From Clostridium septicum (GTDB lineage: Bacteria > Bacillota > Clostridia > Clostridiales > Clostridiaceae): 64,000 nucleotides of DNA. Positions 37,939-47,519 of this stretch are shown here, in pieces. The notes beneath the pieces were generated by a model. That model worked only from the letters and a program-made list of their open reading frames with translations. It was not told the origin of the DNA and made no database searches. The position numbers and the translations under genes are program-made. Location: assembly GCF_003606265.1 (NCBI RefSeq), contig NZ_CP023671.1, positions 372,001 to 436,000 on the forward strand, written 5' to 3'. How positions within the stretch are numbered: position 1 is the first letter of the stretch; each line of letters starts with the position of its first letter.

Positions 37939-38933
37939 CAGCCTTCACCTCCAGATGTTATATAGCCTATTTCATAAGCTTTTTCTCCCATTTCAATTAA
38001 TTTCTTTATAATACCTTCTACATCTGATTCTTTAACACAAAGTATAAAACCTATTCCCATATTAAAGGTATTGTACATATGATTTTCATCAACACCCTTT
38101 TCCATTATTCTTTCAAAAATAGCTGATAATGGATAACTATTCTTTTTAATTACTGCTGTTAAGTTATTACCATTAAACATCCTTGGAACATTTTCTATAA
38201 ATCCTCCACCTGTAATATGTGACATTCCTTTTATTTCAAAGCTTTTTAAAAGTTCTAAAACTGGCTTAACATATATTTTAGTTGGTGTTATTAAAGTCTT
38301 CCAAATCTCTTGTCCGTTTAGATCCTCATTTAAGTCAGTAAATATTTTTCTAACTAAGGAATAGCCATTTGAATGTATTCCCGAAGATGTAATGCCAATT
38401 AGCTTATCTCCTTCTTTAATATTTTTACCATTTATTATTTTATCTTTATCAACAATACCTACTGCAAAGCCAGCCATATCATATTCTCCATCTCTATAGA
38501 ATCCAGGCATCTCTGCTGTTTCTCCACCAATTAAAGCACAATCCCCTTGAATACAGCCTTCTGAAACACCTTTAACTAAATCCGCTGCTACTTCAGCTTC
38601 TAACTTTCCACAAGCAATATAATCTAAGAAGAATAGTGGTTTTGCCCCATGGCATAAAATATCATTTACGCACATTGCAACACAATCAATTCCAACAGTA
38701 TCATATTTTTTAGTTTTAAAAGCTATATCAAGCTTAGTTCCCACACCATCTGTACCTGAAACTAAAACCGGCTTTTTGTATCCTTCTGGAAGTTCTACCA
38801 TTCCAGCAAAACTTCCAAGCCCATTTAAAACATACTCACTCATGGTTCTACTTGCATATTCTTTTATAAGTTTTACTGATCTATAACCTTCTTCTATATT
38901 AACCCCAGCTTCTTTGTAAGTTATCATTATCAA
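37926..38933 (-). CDS. purM: Phosphoribosylformylglycinamidine cyclo-ligase (AIR synthetase)
   Basis: A protein of 335 residues of the PurM/PurL ATP-binding fold, with GTDGVGTKLDIAF and DCVAMCVNDILCHGA near the start and GIHSNGYSLVRK further on. It closes the imidazole ring to give AIR. The annotated start is a TTG at 38933, 6 nt after an AAAGG site that overlaps the purF stop; an ATG two codons later (38927) would be 12 nt from the same site. The TTG is better spaced, giving a possible weak start within the operon. Confidence 0.95.
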   Translation of the reverse strand: MIMITYKEAGVNIEEGYRSVKLIKEYASRTMSEYVLNGLGSFAGMVELPEGYKKPVLVSGTDGVGTKLDIAFKTKKYDTVGIDCVAMCVNDILCHGAKPLFFLDYIACGKLEAEVAADLVKGVSEGCIQGDCALIGGETAEMPGFYRDGEYDMAGFAVGIVDKDKIINGKNIKEGDKLIGITSSGIHSNGYSLVRKIFTDLNEDLNGQEIWKTLITPTKIYVKPVLELLKSFEIKGMSHITGGGFIENVPRMFNGNNLTAVIKKNSYPLSAIFERIMEKGVDENHMYNTFNMGIGFILCVKESDVEGIIKKLIEMGEKAYEIGYITSGGEGCCLK

Positions 38934-38936
38934 ACA

Positions 38937-40364
38937 CTACCTTTCAATATGATCTTTTGCTGTTTCAATTGGTGTCGCTACTGGATAAACTCCATTAAAG
39001 CATCCTACACAATATCCACTATTTTCTTTGAAACATTTATACATATTTTCTATATCTAAATATCCTAAGGTATCGCAACCTATCATTTCTCTTATTTCAT
39101 CTACGCTTCCCTTTGTACCAATAAGCTCACTTCTATATGGTGTATCTATTCCAAAATAGCAAGGAAATTTAACTATTGGTGAAGCTACTAAAAAGTGTAC
39201 TTCCTTAGCTCCTGCTCTTTTTAATGAATCAACTAAATGCTTTGAAGTTGTTCCTCTTACTATAGAATCATCTATTAATACAACCTTCTTATCTTTTATA
39301 TTAACCTTTAATGGGTTTAATTTAACTGCTACAGCTCTTTCTCTTATTTCTTGAGAAGGTGTAATAAAAGTTCTTCCTACATATCTATTTTTTACAAATC
39401 CAGTATCATATGGTATTCCAGAGGCCTTTGCATATCCAATTGCTGCTGGTATTCCTGAATCTGGTACTGCAACTACTATATCTGCCTCTATTGGATATTG
39501 TTTAAATAATTCTTGCCCTGCTTTAACTCTTGATTCATGTACATCTAATCCATCAATAGTTGAATCTGGCCTTGCAAAATATATATATTCAAAGGCACAA
39601 GTTTGACATTGTGTATTTTCTGAATATCTATAAGAGTTTATTCCACATTCATCTATAACTACTATTTCCCCTGGATCTATATCACGGACTAACTCTGCAC
39701 CTATAGCATCTAAAGCACAACTTTCTGAAGAAAGTACATATCCATCTTCAAACTTTCCAAGACATAAAGGTCTAATACCATGTGGATCTCTAACTCCAAT
39801 TAACTTATTTTCTGTAAGAATAACCATTGCAAAAGATCCTCTTACTGCTTGTATAGCATCTAAAACTGCTCTTTCAATTCCTTTTTTAGCTCCCCTTGCA
39901 ATTAAGTTTGCTATAACTTCTGAATCTATTGATGTATGGAATACATGACCTCCATCTTCAAGTAACTCTCTTATAACTTCTGCATTTACCAATGTTCCAT
40001 TATGAGCCATAGCTATAGAACCTAACTTAGTTTTACTAAGTAATGGTTGTGCATTTTCTATTCTTGTATCTCCTGAAGTTGAATATCTTACATGTCCTAT
40101 TGCAGCATTACCTTGTAACTTATTTAAATCACTTTGAGAAAATGCTTCTGTTATAAGCCCCATACCCTTATGAATATTTACTACATCTCCATTTGCTACT
40201 GCAATACCTGCACTTTCTTGTCCTCTATGTTGAAGTGCATATAAACCATAATAAGTCATTGAAGCTACATCCATTTCTCTATTTGCATATACCCCAAAAA
40301 CACCACATTCATCTTTAAATTTATCATTACTTGGATCTAAAATTAGCTCTAAGCTTGAATTCAT
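38937..40364 (-). CDS. purF: Amidophosphoribosyltransferase
   Basis: A protein of 475 residues. A propeptide of 19 residues ends before the nucleophile cysteine in DECGVFGVYA, as in the Bacillus-type enzyme that is processed and binds a 4Fe-4S cluster; candidate cluster cysteines are in CQTCAF and GYCVGCFNGVYP. The PRPP loop is KVVLIDDSIVRGTTSK. It makes phosphoribosylamine from PRPP and glutamine, the committed step. Located 51 bp after purC. Confidence 0.97.
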   Translation of the reverse strand: MNSSLELILDPSNDKFKDECGVFGVYANREMDVASMTYYGLYALQHRGQESAGIAVANGDVVNIHKGMGLITEAFSQSDLNKLQGNAAIGHVRYSTSGDTRIENAQPLLSKTKLGSIAMAHNGTLVNAEVIRELLEDGGHVFHTSIDSEVIANLIARGAKKGIERAVLDAIQAVRGSFAMVILTENKLIGVRDPHGIRPLCLGKFEDGYVLSSESCALDAIGAELVRDIDPGEIVVIDECGINSYRYSENTQCQTCAFEYIYFARPDSTIDGLDVHESRVKAGQELFKQYPIEADIVVAVPDSGIPAAIGYAKASGIPYDTGFVKNRYVGRTFITPSQEIRERAVAVKLNPLKVNIKDKKVVLIDDSIVRGTTSKHLVDSLKRAGAKEVHFLVASPIVKFPCYFGIDTPYRSELIGTKGSVDEIREMIGCDTLGYLDIENMYKCFKENSGYCVGCFNGVYPVATPIETAKDHIER

Positions 40365-40415
40365 CTTTCTAAAACACCCCTCATTTTATTAATTAAAATT
40401 GAGCTATACTTACTA

Positions 40416-41120
40416 TTAATTTGTAATTCTATTTAAAATCTCAACATATGCATCTTTAACATTTCCAAGATCTCTTCTAAATCTATCTTTATCTAGCTTT
40501 TCTCCTGTTTTAGCATCCCAAAATCTACATGTATCTGGTGAAATTTCATCTGCTAATACTATTTCTCCATTATATTTACCAAACTCTAATTTAAAATCTA
40601 TAAGTCTTATGTTTTGTTCCATAAAGAATTTCTTTAATAATTCATTGATTTTAGCAGTCATATCATATATTTTTTCTAACTCTTCAAAAGTTGTTGCTCC
40701 AATACCTACTGCATGATAATCATTTATTAGTGGATCTCCAAGTGAATCATCCTTATATGATAATTCAAATACTGTTGTCTTAAGTTCAAAGCCTTCTTCT
40801 AATCCCAATCTCTTAGCCATTGAACCTGCTGCTACATTTCTTACTATTACTTCTAATGGCACTATTTCAACCTTTTTGCAAAGTTGTTCTCTGTCGCTTA
40901 ATTTTTTTAAAAAATGAGTCTTTATACCATTTTCATTTAACATTTCAAATAACATTGAGGTAATAGCATTATTTAAAACACCCTTATCCTCTATAGAACC
41001 CTTTTTCTCTCCGTTAAAAGCTGTTGCATCATCTTTATAATAAACTATTACTTCATCCTTATTTTCTGTAGCATATATTTTTTTTGCTTTACCTTCATAC
41101 ATCATTTCTAATCTTTCCAT
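40416..41120 (-). CDS. purC: SAICAR synthetase
   Basis: A protein of 234 residues with the N-terminal [15 protein letters not shown]-binding hairpin, the [17 protein letters not shown] motif and [14 protein letters not shown]. It joins CAIR and aspartate. The start overlaps the purE stop by one base. The length matches the bacterial short form. No purB is in the window, so the next step is encoded elsewhere. Confidence 0.97.
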   Translation of the reverse strand: MERLEMMYEGKAKKIYATENKDEVIVYYKDDATAFNGEKKGSIEDKGVLNNAITSMLFEMLNENGIKTHFLKKLSDREQLCKKVEIVPLEVIVRNVAAGSMAKRLGLEEGFELKTTVFELSYKDDSLGDPLINDYHAVGIGATTFEELEKIYDMTAKINELLKKFFMEQNIRLIDFKLEFGKYNGEIVLADEISPDTCRFWDAKTGEKLDKDRFRRDLGNVKDAYVEILNRITN

Positions 41121-41599
41121 TATAAATCCACTCCCTCTGCATTTTCCTCAATAAATTTTTCTTTCATATTTTCCCTAAATTTATTTAATTTTTCTCTTAT
41201 TGCTTTATCTTTTACTGCAAGAATTTGTACTGCTAACATACCTGCATTGTAACTATTATTTATACCAACTGTTGCTACTGGAATTGACTTTGGCATTTGC
41301 ACTATTGAAAATAATGCATCTAACCCTTCAACTGCTCCCTTTATTGGGACACCTATAACTGGCATAGTTGTTTGAGAGGCTATAACTCCTGGTAAATGAG
41401 CTGCAAGTCCAGCTCCTGCAATTACAACTTCACAACCTGATTTCTCAGCCTTTTTTAATGTTTCAGTTAATTTTTCTGGAACTCTATGAGCTGACAATAT
41501 ATAAGCTTCATATGAAACTCCAAACTCTCTTAGGCAGTTTGCTGCACCTCTCATTACTTCTGTATCTGATTTACTTCCCAAAAATATTGCTACCTTCAT
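41120..41599 (-). CDS. purE: N5-CAIR mutase (class I PurE)
   Basis: A protein of 159 residues with GSKSDTEVM at the phosphate site and the SAHRVPEKL motif carrying the catalytic His. PurE shifts the carboxylate to make CAIR. No purK lies next to it, so either the strain uses a PurK elsewhere or the enzyme works directly with bicarbonate/AIR; class II PurE would do the latter, but the sequence does not let me decide firmly. AGGGGGG lies ahead of the ATG. Confidence 0.95.
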   Translation of the reverse strand: MKVAIFLGSKSDTEVMRGAANCLREFGVSYEAYILSAHRVPEKLTETLKKAEKSGCEVVIAGAGLAAHLPGVIASQTTMPVIGVPIKGAVEGLDALFSIVQMPKSIPVATVGINNSYNAGMLAVQILAVKDKAIREKLNKFRENMKEKFIEENAEGVDL

Positions 41600-41611
41600 T
41601 GAAAATCCCCC

Positions 41612-44600
41612 CTATTTATAGTAATTAACTCCTGATTTAAATATCTTTTGATCAAAATCTCCTGGTATATTCTTATATAAATTTTCTCCAATTCTCTCTG
41701 AGTGTCCCATCTTACCAAGGATTCTTCCATCTTTGCTTGTTATACCTTCTATTCCAAGAACTGAACCATTTGGATTATATGGCATGTTCATTGATACTTC
41801 TCCATTTAAATCAACATATTGTGTTGCTATTTGTCCATTTTCCATCAGTTCATTTATAAGTTTTTCTGAAGCTACAAATCTTCCTTCTCCATGTGAAATA
41901 GCTATTGTATGAATATCTCCTGGTTTTACTTCACTAAACCATGGTGATTTATTTGAAACTACTTTAGTTCTTACCATTGAACTCATATGTCTATTTATCT
42001 CATTGTAAGTAAGTGTTGCCATATCTTCTTCTATATCAACTATTTCTCCATATGGTACAAGGCCTAATTTAATTAAAGCTTGGAAGCCATTACATATTCC
42101 TAACATTAATCCATCTCTATTTTTAAGAAGATCCATTACAGCACTCTTTATTCTTTCATTTCTAAATACTGTTGCTATAAACTTGCCTGATCCATCTGGT
42201 TCATCTCCTGCTGAGAATCCACCTGGTAACATTATTATTTGACTTTCCTTTATTGTTTTTTCCATCCTTAAAATAGATTCTTTAAGAGATTCCTTATTAA
42301 GATTATTTAGAACTAATTCAGAAACTTCTGCCCCTTCATTTCTAAATGCTCTAGCACAATCATATTCACAATTAGTACCTGGGAATACTGGTATGAATAC
42401 TCTAGGTTTTGCTATTTTAATTGCTGGTGATTTTACAACTCCTTCTTTATATAAAACCGTTTTTATTTTTTCATTTTTATCCTCTGTTTTTATCTTAAAT
42501 ACTTTAGATAACTTTTCTTCTAATACATCTGAAAGTTTTTCTATTTCAAAATTAATATCATATTCCGTTGATATTATTGCCTCACTATTTATGGTACTAC
42601 CTATTGTTTTATAAGCGCATCCTTTAAACTCTTCTTCAATATTTACCCCTGCCTTAACTTCTAAAACTAAACTTCCATAATTTAATCCAAATAATTCTTC
42701 TTTAGTTAAATTTTTAAATTCTATCCCAATTCTATTTCCAAGTGCCATTTTAGTTAAAACTTCACTTACTCCACCAAACTTAACCGTTAATGCTGATATA
42801 ACTTTACCTTCTAAAATAAGCTTGTATAAAGTTTCTAAATTCCTTTTATATCTTTCTATATCTAACGTCATATCTTCTTTTTTTTGCCCCATTAAGAAGA
42901 TAACTTCTGAACCCACTTTTTTAAATTCTGGTGAAATTACGTTAGCTGCTTTTTCAACTCCAACTGCAAAAGCTACTAATGATGGTGGTACATCTATATT
43001 TCCAAAACTTCCTGACATTGAATCCTTACCACCTATAGCTGGAATTCCAAGTTCCATTTGAGCTGTATATGCTCCAAGTAAAGCTGCAAAAGGTTTTCCC
43101 CATTTTTCTTTATTGCTTCCAAGCTTTTCAAAATACTCTTGAAGAGTAAGTCTAGCTTTCTTATAATTTCCACCCATAGCTGCAAGTTTTGTAACTGCTT
43201 CAATTACTGAATAATACGCCATATGATATGGACTCCACATACCAATATCTGGATTAAATCCATAAGTCATTAAAGTTGCATCTTTACTTTCACCATTTAA
43301 TACTGGAATTTTAGCTGCCATTCCTTCTGCTTCTGTACTTTGATATTTACCTCCAAAAGGCATAAGTACTGTTCCTGTTCCTATAGTTGAATCAAATCTT
43401 TCAACTAATCCTTTTTGTGATGATACATTTAAATTCTTTAATGTTTTTATCCATTCTTCCTTTACATCTAAATCTTTAATGTCAAATGGATACTTTGTTG
43501 GTGCTTTAACCTCTACTTCTATAGTTTGTCTTGCTCCATTTGTATCTAAAAATTTTCTTTTTAAATCTACTATCTTTTTATTCTTAAAGAACATTCTAAG
43601 TCTTTCTTTATCTGTAACTTCTGCAACAACTACAGCTTCTAAGTTTTCTTCCTTTGATAAAGCTATAAACCTTTCTGCATTTTCTTTATCAACTACTACT
43701 GCCATTCTCTCTTGTGATTCTGAAATTGCAAGCTCTGTTCCATCTAAACCCTCATACTTCTTTGGAACTTTATCTAAATCTATATCTAAACCTCTTGTTA
43801 ATTCTCCAATTGCTACTGAAACTCCACCAGCGCCAAAATCATTACATCTTTTAATCATCTGAGAAACTTCTTTATTTCTAAATAATCTTTGAATCTTTCT
43901 TTCTGTTGGTGCATTTCCCTTTTGAACTTCTGCTCCACATTGATTTATTGAATATTCTGTATGTTCTTTAGAAGAACCTGTTGCTCCACCTAAACCATCT
44001 CTTCCAGTTCTTCCACCTAGTAATATAACTACATCTCCAACTTTAGGTTCTTCTCGTACTACATTTTCTTTAGGTGCTGCTGCTATAACTGCCCCAACTT
44101 CCATTCTTTTTGCTACATAGTTTGGATGATACACTTCTGAAACTTGTCCTGTCGCTAAACCTATTTGATTTCCATAAGAGCTATATCCATGAGCTGCTCC
44201 TAATGTTATAGTTCTTTGGGGTAATTTACCTTTAATTGTTTCTTCTACTGGAGTTGTTGGATCTGCTGAACCTGTTACCCTCATTGCCTGATATACATAA
44301 GTTCTACCTGATAATGGGTCTCTAATAGCCCCCCCAAGACATGTGGCTGCCCCACCAAAGGGCTCTATTTCGGTTGGATGGTTGTGAGTTTCATTTTTAA
44401 ACATTACTAAATATTCTTCTATACCACTATTTGTTTCTATATTAACTTTAATTGAACATGCATTTATTTCTTCTGAAACATCAAGATCTTCTAACATTCC
44501 TTTTTTTCTCATTTCCTTCATAGTAATTACTGCTATGTCCATTAAAGTTTCATCTCTATTTGTTTCTCCATAAACATACTCTCTTGATTTTATATAAGCT

Positions 44601-45358
44601 TCATATGCCTTAGAAATCGGCTTTGAATAAATTCCTTCTTCAATATTAACTTCTTCTATTGCTGTAGAAAAAGTAGTATGTCTACAGTGATCTGACCAAT
44701 ACGTATCTATTACTTTTATTTCTGTAATACTTGGATTTCTTTTTTCCTTCTTAAAGAAATCTCGTATCATCTTTATATCTTCTAAGCTCATTGCTAATCC
44801 TAATTCTTTATGAAAAGCTTCAAGCTCTTTATTATCTTTATCTATAAAACCATTTAAAATTTCAACATCCTTAGGCTCTGTAAAAAAAGATGTTAATTCC
44901 ATAGAATCTAGGCTTACTTCTCTTGAATCTACTGGATTAATATAATACGCTTTTATTTTCTCTATTTCTTCATCAGTTAAAGTACCATTTAAAATAACTA
45001 CTTTTGCTGATTTAACTTCTATCTTATTTTCAGCTGTTAATAATTGATAACATTCTGATGCTGAATCTGCTCTTTGATCATATTGTCCTGGTAAATATTC
45101 CACTGCGAAAGCAATATCTCCATCCTTAAGCTCTATATTATTTTCATATACATTATCTACTGTTTTTTCTGAAAAAATAGTATAAAGTGATTTTTTATAA
45201 AACTCTTCATTTATTTCTCCTAAAGTGTATTTATTGATAAGTCTAACACTTTCTAATTCCTTAATTCCTAAATTGCTTTTAAAGTCTTGAAGTAAGCTTT
45301 TAGCTTCAACATCAAAGCCATTCTTCTTTTCTACGAATATACATCTTGTTCCTAACAT
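41612..45358 (-). CDS. purL: Phosphoribosylformylglycinamidine synthase, single-chain clostridial type
   Basis: A protein of 1248 residues combining PurS-like, PurL and glutaminase parts. The central synthetase has NPSITEIKVIDTYWSDHCRH, and ETHNHPTEIEPFGGAATCLGG with the ATP/metal site; the class I amidotransferase at the C-terminus has MLPGGFSAGDEPDG and the nucleophile Cys in LGICNGFQALIKLG (about residue 1090), with a later ISHGEGRF His/Glu. It converts FGAR to FGAM with glutamine and ATP. First gene of the operon, after TTGGAGGG. The one-piece form replaces separate purS, purQ and purL. Confidence 0.96.
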   Translation of the reverse strand: MLGTRCIFVEKKNGFDVEAKSLLQDFKSNLGIKELESVRLINKYTLGEINEEFYKKSLYTIFSEKTVDNVYENNIELKDGDIAFAVEYLPGQYDQRADSASECYQLLTAENKIEVKSAKVVILNGTLTDEEIEKIKAYYINPVDSREVSLDSMELTSFFTEPKDVEILNGFIDKDNKELEAFHKELGLAMSLEDIKMIRDFFKKEKRNPSITEIKVIDTYWSDHCRHTTFSTAIEEVNIEEGIYSKPISKAYEAYIKSREYVYGETNRDETLMDIAVITMKEMRKKGMLEDLDVSEEINACSIKVNIETNSGIEEYLVMFKNETHNHPTEIEPFGGAATCLGGAIRDPLSGRTYVYQAMRVTGSADPTTPVEETIKGKLPQRTITLGAAHGYSSYGNQIGLATGQVSEVYHPNYVAKRMEVGAVIAAAPKENVVREEPKVGDVVILLGGRTGRDGLGGATGSSKEHTEYSINQCGAEVQKGNAPTERKIQRLFRNKEVSQMIKRCNDFGAGGVSVAIGELTRGLDIDLDKVPKKYEGLDGTELAISESQERMAVVVDKENAERFIALSKEENLEAVVVAEVTDKERLRMFFKNKKIVDLKRKFLDTNGARQTIEVEVKAPTKYPFDIKDLDVKEEWIKTLKNLNVSSQKGLVERFDSTIGTGTVLMPFGGKYQSTEAEGMAAKIPVLNGESKDATLMTYGFNPDIGMWSPYHMAYYSVIEAVTKLAAMGGNYKKARLTLQEYFEKLGSNKEKWGKPFAALLGAYTAQMELGIPAIGGKDSMSGSFGNIDVPPSLVAFAVGVEKAANVISPEFKKVGSEVIFLMGQKKEDMTLDIERYKRNLETLYKLILEGKVISALTVKFGGVSEVLTKMALGNRIGIEFKNLTKEELFGLNYGSLVLEVKAGVNIEEEFKGCAYKTIGSTINSEAIISTEYDINFEIEKLSDVLEEKLSKVFKIKTEDKNEKIKTVLYKEGVVKSPAIKIAKPRVFIPVFPGTNCEYDCARAFRNEGAEVSELVLNNLNKESLKESILRMEKTIKESQIIMLPGGFSAGDEPDGSGKFIATVFRNERIKSAVMDLLKNRDGLMLGICNGFQALIKLGLVPYGEIVDIEEDMATLTYNEINRHMSSMVRTKVVSNKSPWFSEVKPGDIHTIAISHGEGRFVASEKLINELMENGQIATQYVDLNGEVSMNMPYNPNGSVLGIEGITSKDGRILGKMGHSERIGENLYKNIPGDFDQKIFKSGVNYYK

Positions 45359-45415
45359 GTTTTCCCTCCAAAATTCAATTTTAGGTTATCCCTTATACTA
45401 GGAAATTTTATACAT

Positions 45416-45580
45416 ACGAATATTTAAATTATTATCAATATCTTTTTTCGTGTTTTTCACTCTTAGCTTATCATTTCATCAAAAAAATGTCAACTTTTAG
45501 AGCTTATTAAAATTTAATTTTCGTATTATAACGAATATTACTGCTTTTTAAAAACATTATTGTATGTTTATTCGTACTGT
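45416..45580. promoter_or_regulatory. Candidate PurR-box cluster
   Basis: ACGAATATT at 45416, TTTTCG near 45445, a palindromic pair (AATTTTCG at 45516, ACGAATATT at 45531) and TTATTCGTAC near 45569 surround the predicted promoter. They resemble the CGAAYA core of Firmicute PurR boxes. Number and arrangement differ from the Bacillus pair, so the regulator assignment is inference. Confidence 0.4.
45465..45493 (-). promoter_or_regulatory. Candidate promoter of the purine operon
   Basis: A consensus TTGACA (45493-45488), a 17-nt spacer and TAAGCT (45470-45465) on the minus strand, about 105 bp before the purL start. Confidence 0.5.
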
Positions 45581-45682
45581 GTATGAATTTTCCTTTTAAA
45601 AATACTATTAATATTTCTTTGCTTTTTTATTAATAAAAAAACTGAAATATAATCTATTAATTATTTTTGAAATTATAAAAAT

Positions 45683-45727
45683 AAACAAACAACTAATAAA
45701 AATTTTGATCTTATTAGTTGTTTGTTT
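45683..45727. terminator. Terminator after the DedA gene
   Basis: A perfect 17-bp inverted repeat (AAACAAACAACTAATAA and its complement, 11-nt loop), A/T-rich, serving the DedA gene from the right; it could also stop transcription coming from the left. Confidence 0.75.
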
Positions 45728-45854
45728 GTCTATTCATATAATATAAAATTTTCATAAGCTATCTATTTAGAGACATTCTATTTCATCTAAATAATTCCTC
45801 TATTCCGTTTTATAATAATCATATTTTTTTCAATTCATTAAATACTTCAACTTA

Positions 45855-46364
45855 CTATGCTAAAATTTTAAAAACTGCATCTCCAAAAAAATATCCCGAT
45901 AATATTAATGAACTATTCCACAGAATAATTCCAAGTGTTGAATAAATACTATATTGTATAAAATTTAATTTTAATACTCCAGCTGGTACTGATATCATAG
46001 TTCTTAACATAGGTATTAACATACTAATGAAAACCCCTATATTTCCTTTTTCTTTTAATACATTAATACTTTTATCTATATAAGTTTTATGTTTTGGAAA
46101 TTTATTGGTATATTTATTTAATATAAAATCACCACCAAACCATCCAACACAATATAACCCCCAACTCCCTATTGCTCCTGCAATTACTGATATAATTAAA
46201 ACTAAAGCTAAATTTCCTTCACCTTTTGAAGATAAAACTCCAATAAGTGGTAATATTATTCCTGCCGGTAACCCCGGTAAATTTAAATATTCTAAAAATA
46301 CTATAATAAATACAAATATCATTCCATAACTTGAAAAATAATTAATTAATTGATTAATTTCCAT
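45855..46364 (-). CDS. DedA-family (VTT/SNARE-associated) membrane protein
   Basis: A protein of 169 residues with four to five hydrophobic helices. The family motifs are present: EYLNLPGLPAGIILPLIG near the start, AGAIGSWGLYCVGWFGG, and the re-entrant loop with the arginine (FISMLIPMLRTMISVPAGVL). DedA proteins are linked to undecaprenyl-phosphate and phospholipid flipping. I chose the ATG at 46364, which has AGGGG 7 nt upstream; the TTG at 46370 sits against the site. Confidence 0.88.
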   Translation of the reverse strand: MEINQLINYFSSYGMIFVFIIVFLEYLNLPGLPAGIILPLIGVLSSKGEGNLALVLIISVIAGAIGSWGLYCVGWFGGDFILNKYTNKFPKHKTYIDKSINVLKEKGNIGVFISMLIPMLRTMISVPAGVLKLNFIQYSIYSTLGIILWNSSLILSGYFFGDAVFKILA

Positions 46365-46480
46365 CTTCAAACCCCTTTCGTACCTTTATATACTTAAATA
46401 ATAAGCTTAAATTCTTAAAATAAAATTATTATTATCCTTAACATATTCTAAATATTTTCTTAAGGTATTTTTAACACAAA

Positions 46481-46506
46481 AAAGTAGGGTAAAATTACCC
46501 TACTTT
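46481..46506. terminator. Hairpin upstream of the DedA gene
   Basis: A perfect 12-bp inverted repeat (AAAGTAGGGTAA / TTACCCTACTTT, 2-nt loop). It lies between the DedA gene and dispersed repeat copy B. Confidence 0.6.
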
Positions 46507-46517
46507 AAACATACTTA

Positions 46518-46582
46518 TTTTTAAAATAATAATTAAGTTATCCATAATTTAATTATCATATAGTTTCTAAAGAATAAAAAAA
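46518..46582. repeat. Dispersed intergenic repeat, copy B
   Basis: Shares with copies A (62802) and C (8909) the block TTTTAAAATAATAATTAAGTTATCCATAATTT... (first half nearly identical to copy A) and a run of A that leads into a terminator stem. Confidence 0.5.
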
Positions 46583-46608
46583 GCCATAAGAGAAAACTCT
46601 TATGGCTT
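46581..46608. terminator. Terminator of the first zinc-ribbon gene
   Basis: A perfect 12-bp inverted repeat (AAGCCATAAGAG and complement) 12 bp after the stop, with T7 following on the minus strand. Confidence 0.85.
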
Positions 46609-46620
46609 ATCTAACAAAAA

Positions 46621-46776
46621 CTATCTTCTGTTATTTTGTGCTTTTCTTGCTCTTCTGCAATCAACGCATCTTACTGGTTCGTTATCGAATCCTTTTTCTT
46701 TGTAGAATTCTTGTTCTCCTACTGTAAATACGAATTCGTTACCACAATCTTTACATATAATCTTCTTATCTTCCAT
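46621..46776 (-). CDS. Small zinc-ribbon protein, copy 1 (51 residues)
   Basis: Starts MEDKKIICKDCGNEFVFT and ends RCVDCRRARKAQNNRR. Two CxxC pairs (residues 8-11 and about 37-40) form a zinc ribbon, and the tail is strongly basic. Such proteins are common in clostridia as stand-alone zinc-ribbon (zf-trcl-like) proteins of unknown role; nucleic-acid binding is a guess from the basic tail. A good GGAGG site and a strong terminator bound it. Copy 2 lies 444 bp upstream and differs in two residues (N13K, V39M). Confidence 0.85.
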   Translation of the reverse strand: MEDKKIICKDCGNEFVFTVGEQEFYKEKGFDNEPVRCVDCRRARKAQNNRR

Positions 46777-47027
46777 TTTAAATCCTCCATCTCTAAAGAC
46801 TAATATTCACAAACCAATCTCTTTAACGGAGAATGTTATTATCTTATTAAATCTTTAAACAATATTTTTTGTGTCTCTCGACTACTTATTAATAATACCA
46901 TAAAAACAATTATAATACTACTCTTTTTTAAAAATTATTTTTATAAATTTAATATTACTTATATTAATCTAGTTTTTAATATATAAATTAAACAATTATC
47001 CTCAAATAATTATATAAAAATAAAAAA

Positions 47028-47051
47028 ACCATAAGAAAAAACTCTTATGGT
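47028..47051. terminator. Terminator of the second zinc-ribbon gene
   Basis: A 9-bp inverted repeat (ACCATAAGA / TCTTATGGT), the counterpart of the hairpin at 46581, with T7 on the minus-strand side. Confidence 0.8.
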
Positions 47052-47064
47052 CTAACTAACAAAA

Positions 47065-47220
47065 CTATCTTCTGTTGTTTTGTGCTTTTCTTGCTCTTCT
47101 ACAATCCATGCATCTTACTGGTTCGTTATCGAATCCTTTTTCTTTATAGAATTCTTGTTCTCCTACTGTGAATACGAATTCCTTACCGCAATCTTTACAT
47201 ATAATCTTCTTATCTTCCAT
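47065..47220 (-). CDS. Small zinc-ribbon protein, copy 2 (51 residues)
   Basis: Nearly identical to the protein at 46621-46776: the same CKDCG and RCMDCRR zinc ligands and the same basic tail. The leader (CTCCGTTA, then AGAGATTGG, then AGAGATGGAGGATTT), coding part and terminator are all duplicated, so the unit arose by tandem duplication of about 440 bp. Silent differences are more common than amino-acid changes, which indicates that both copies are kept under selection. Confidence 0.85.
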   Translation of the reverse strand: MEDKKIICKDCGKEFVFTVGEQEFYKEKGFDNEPVRCMDCRRARKAQNNRR

Positions 47221-47519
47221 TTTAAATCCTCCATCTCTAAAGATTAATATTTACCAACCAATCTCTATAACGGAGAATCGTGACTATCTATTAAATCTTT
47301 AAACAATATTTTTACCTTCCGGTTACTTATATAATATCATAATTGCATAGATAAAACAAGTTTTTTTAGCAAATAATTTTTATCTTTTATCTATACTAGA
47401 GAGGTTATATTATTTCCATTATAATATAACCTCTTTCTAAGAAACCTACGTAACCCTTTTGGGGTTATTATTATTTTATACACAATAATCTATTTTTATT
47501 CACTTAAACTAATATATTT

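Larger units (their letters stand above)
45359..45854. other. Purine operon control region and DedA 3' flank
   Basis: About 500 bp without a gene. It carries the candidate purL promoter and CGAA-containing boxes (45416-45580) and the DedA terminator (45683-45727). No purine-riboswitch consensus was found on the minus strand. Confidence 0.6.

Noticed and set aside
45359..45600. Guanine/adenine riboswitch ahead of purL
   Set aside because: No P1/J-region consensus (such as the TATA...GATATGG and GTTTCTACC blocks) on the minus strand; protein-binding boxes fit better.
47445..47475. Hairpin AACCC-TTTT-GGGTT as terminator of the small membrane protein gene
   Set aside because: The stem is only 5-6 bp and lacks a T-run on the minus strand; a longer A/T-rich inverted repeat at about 47399-47433 also lacks one, so I made no call.
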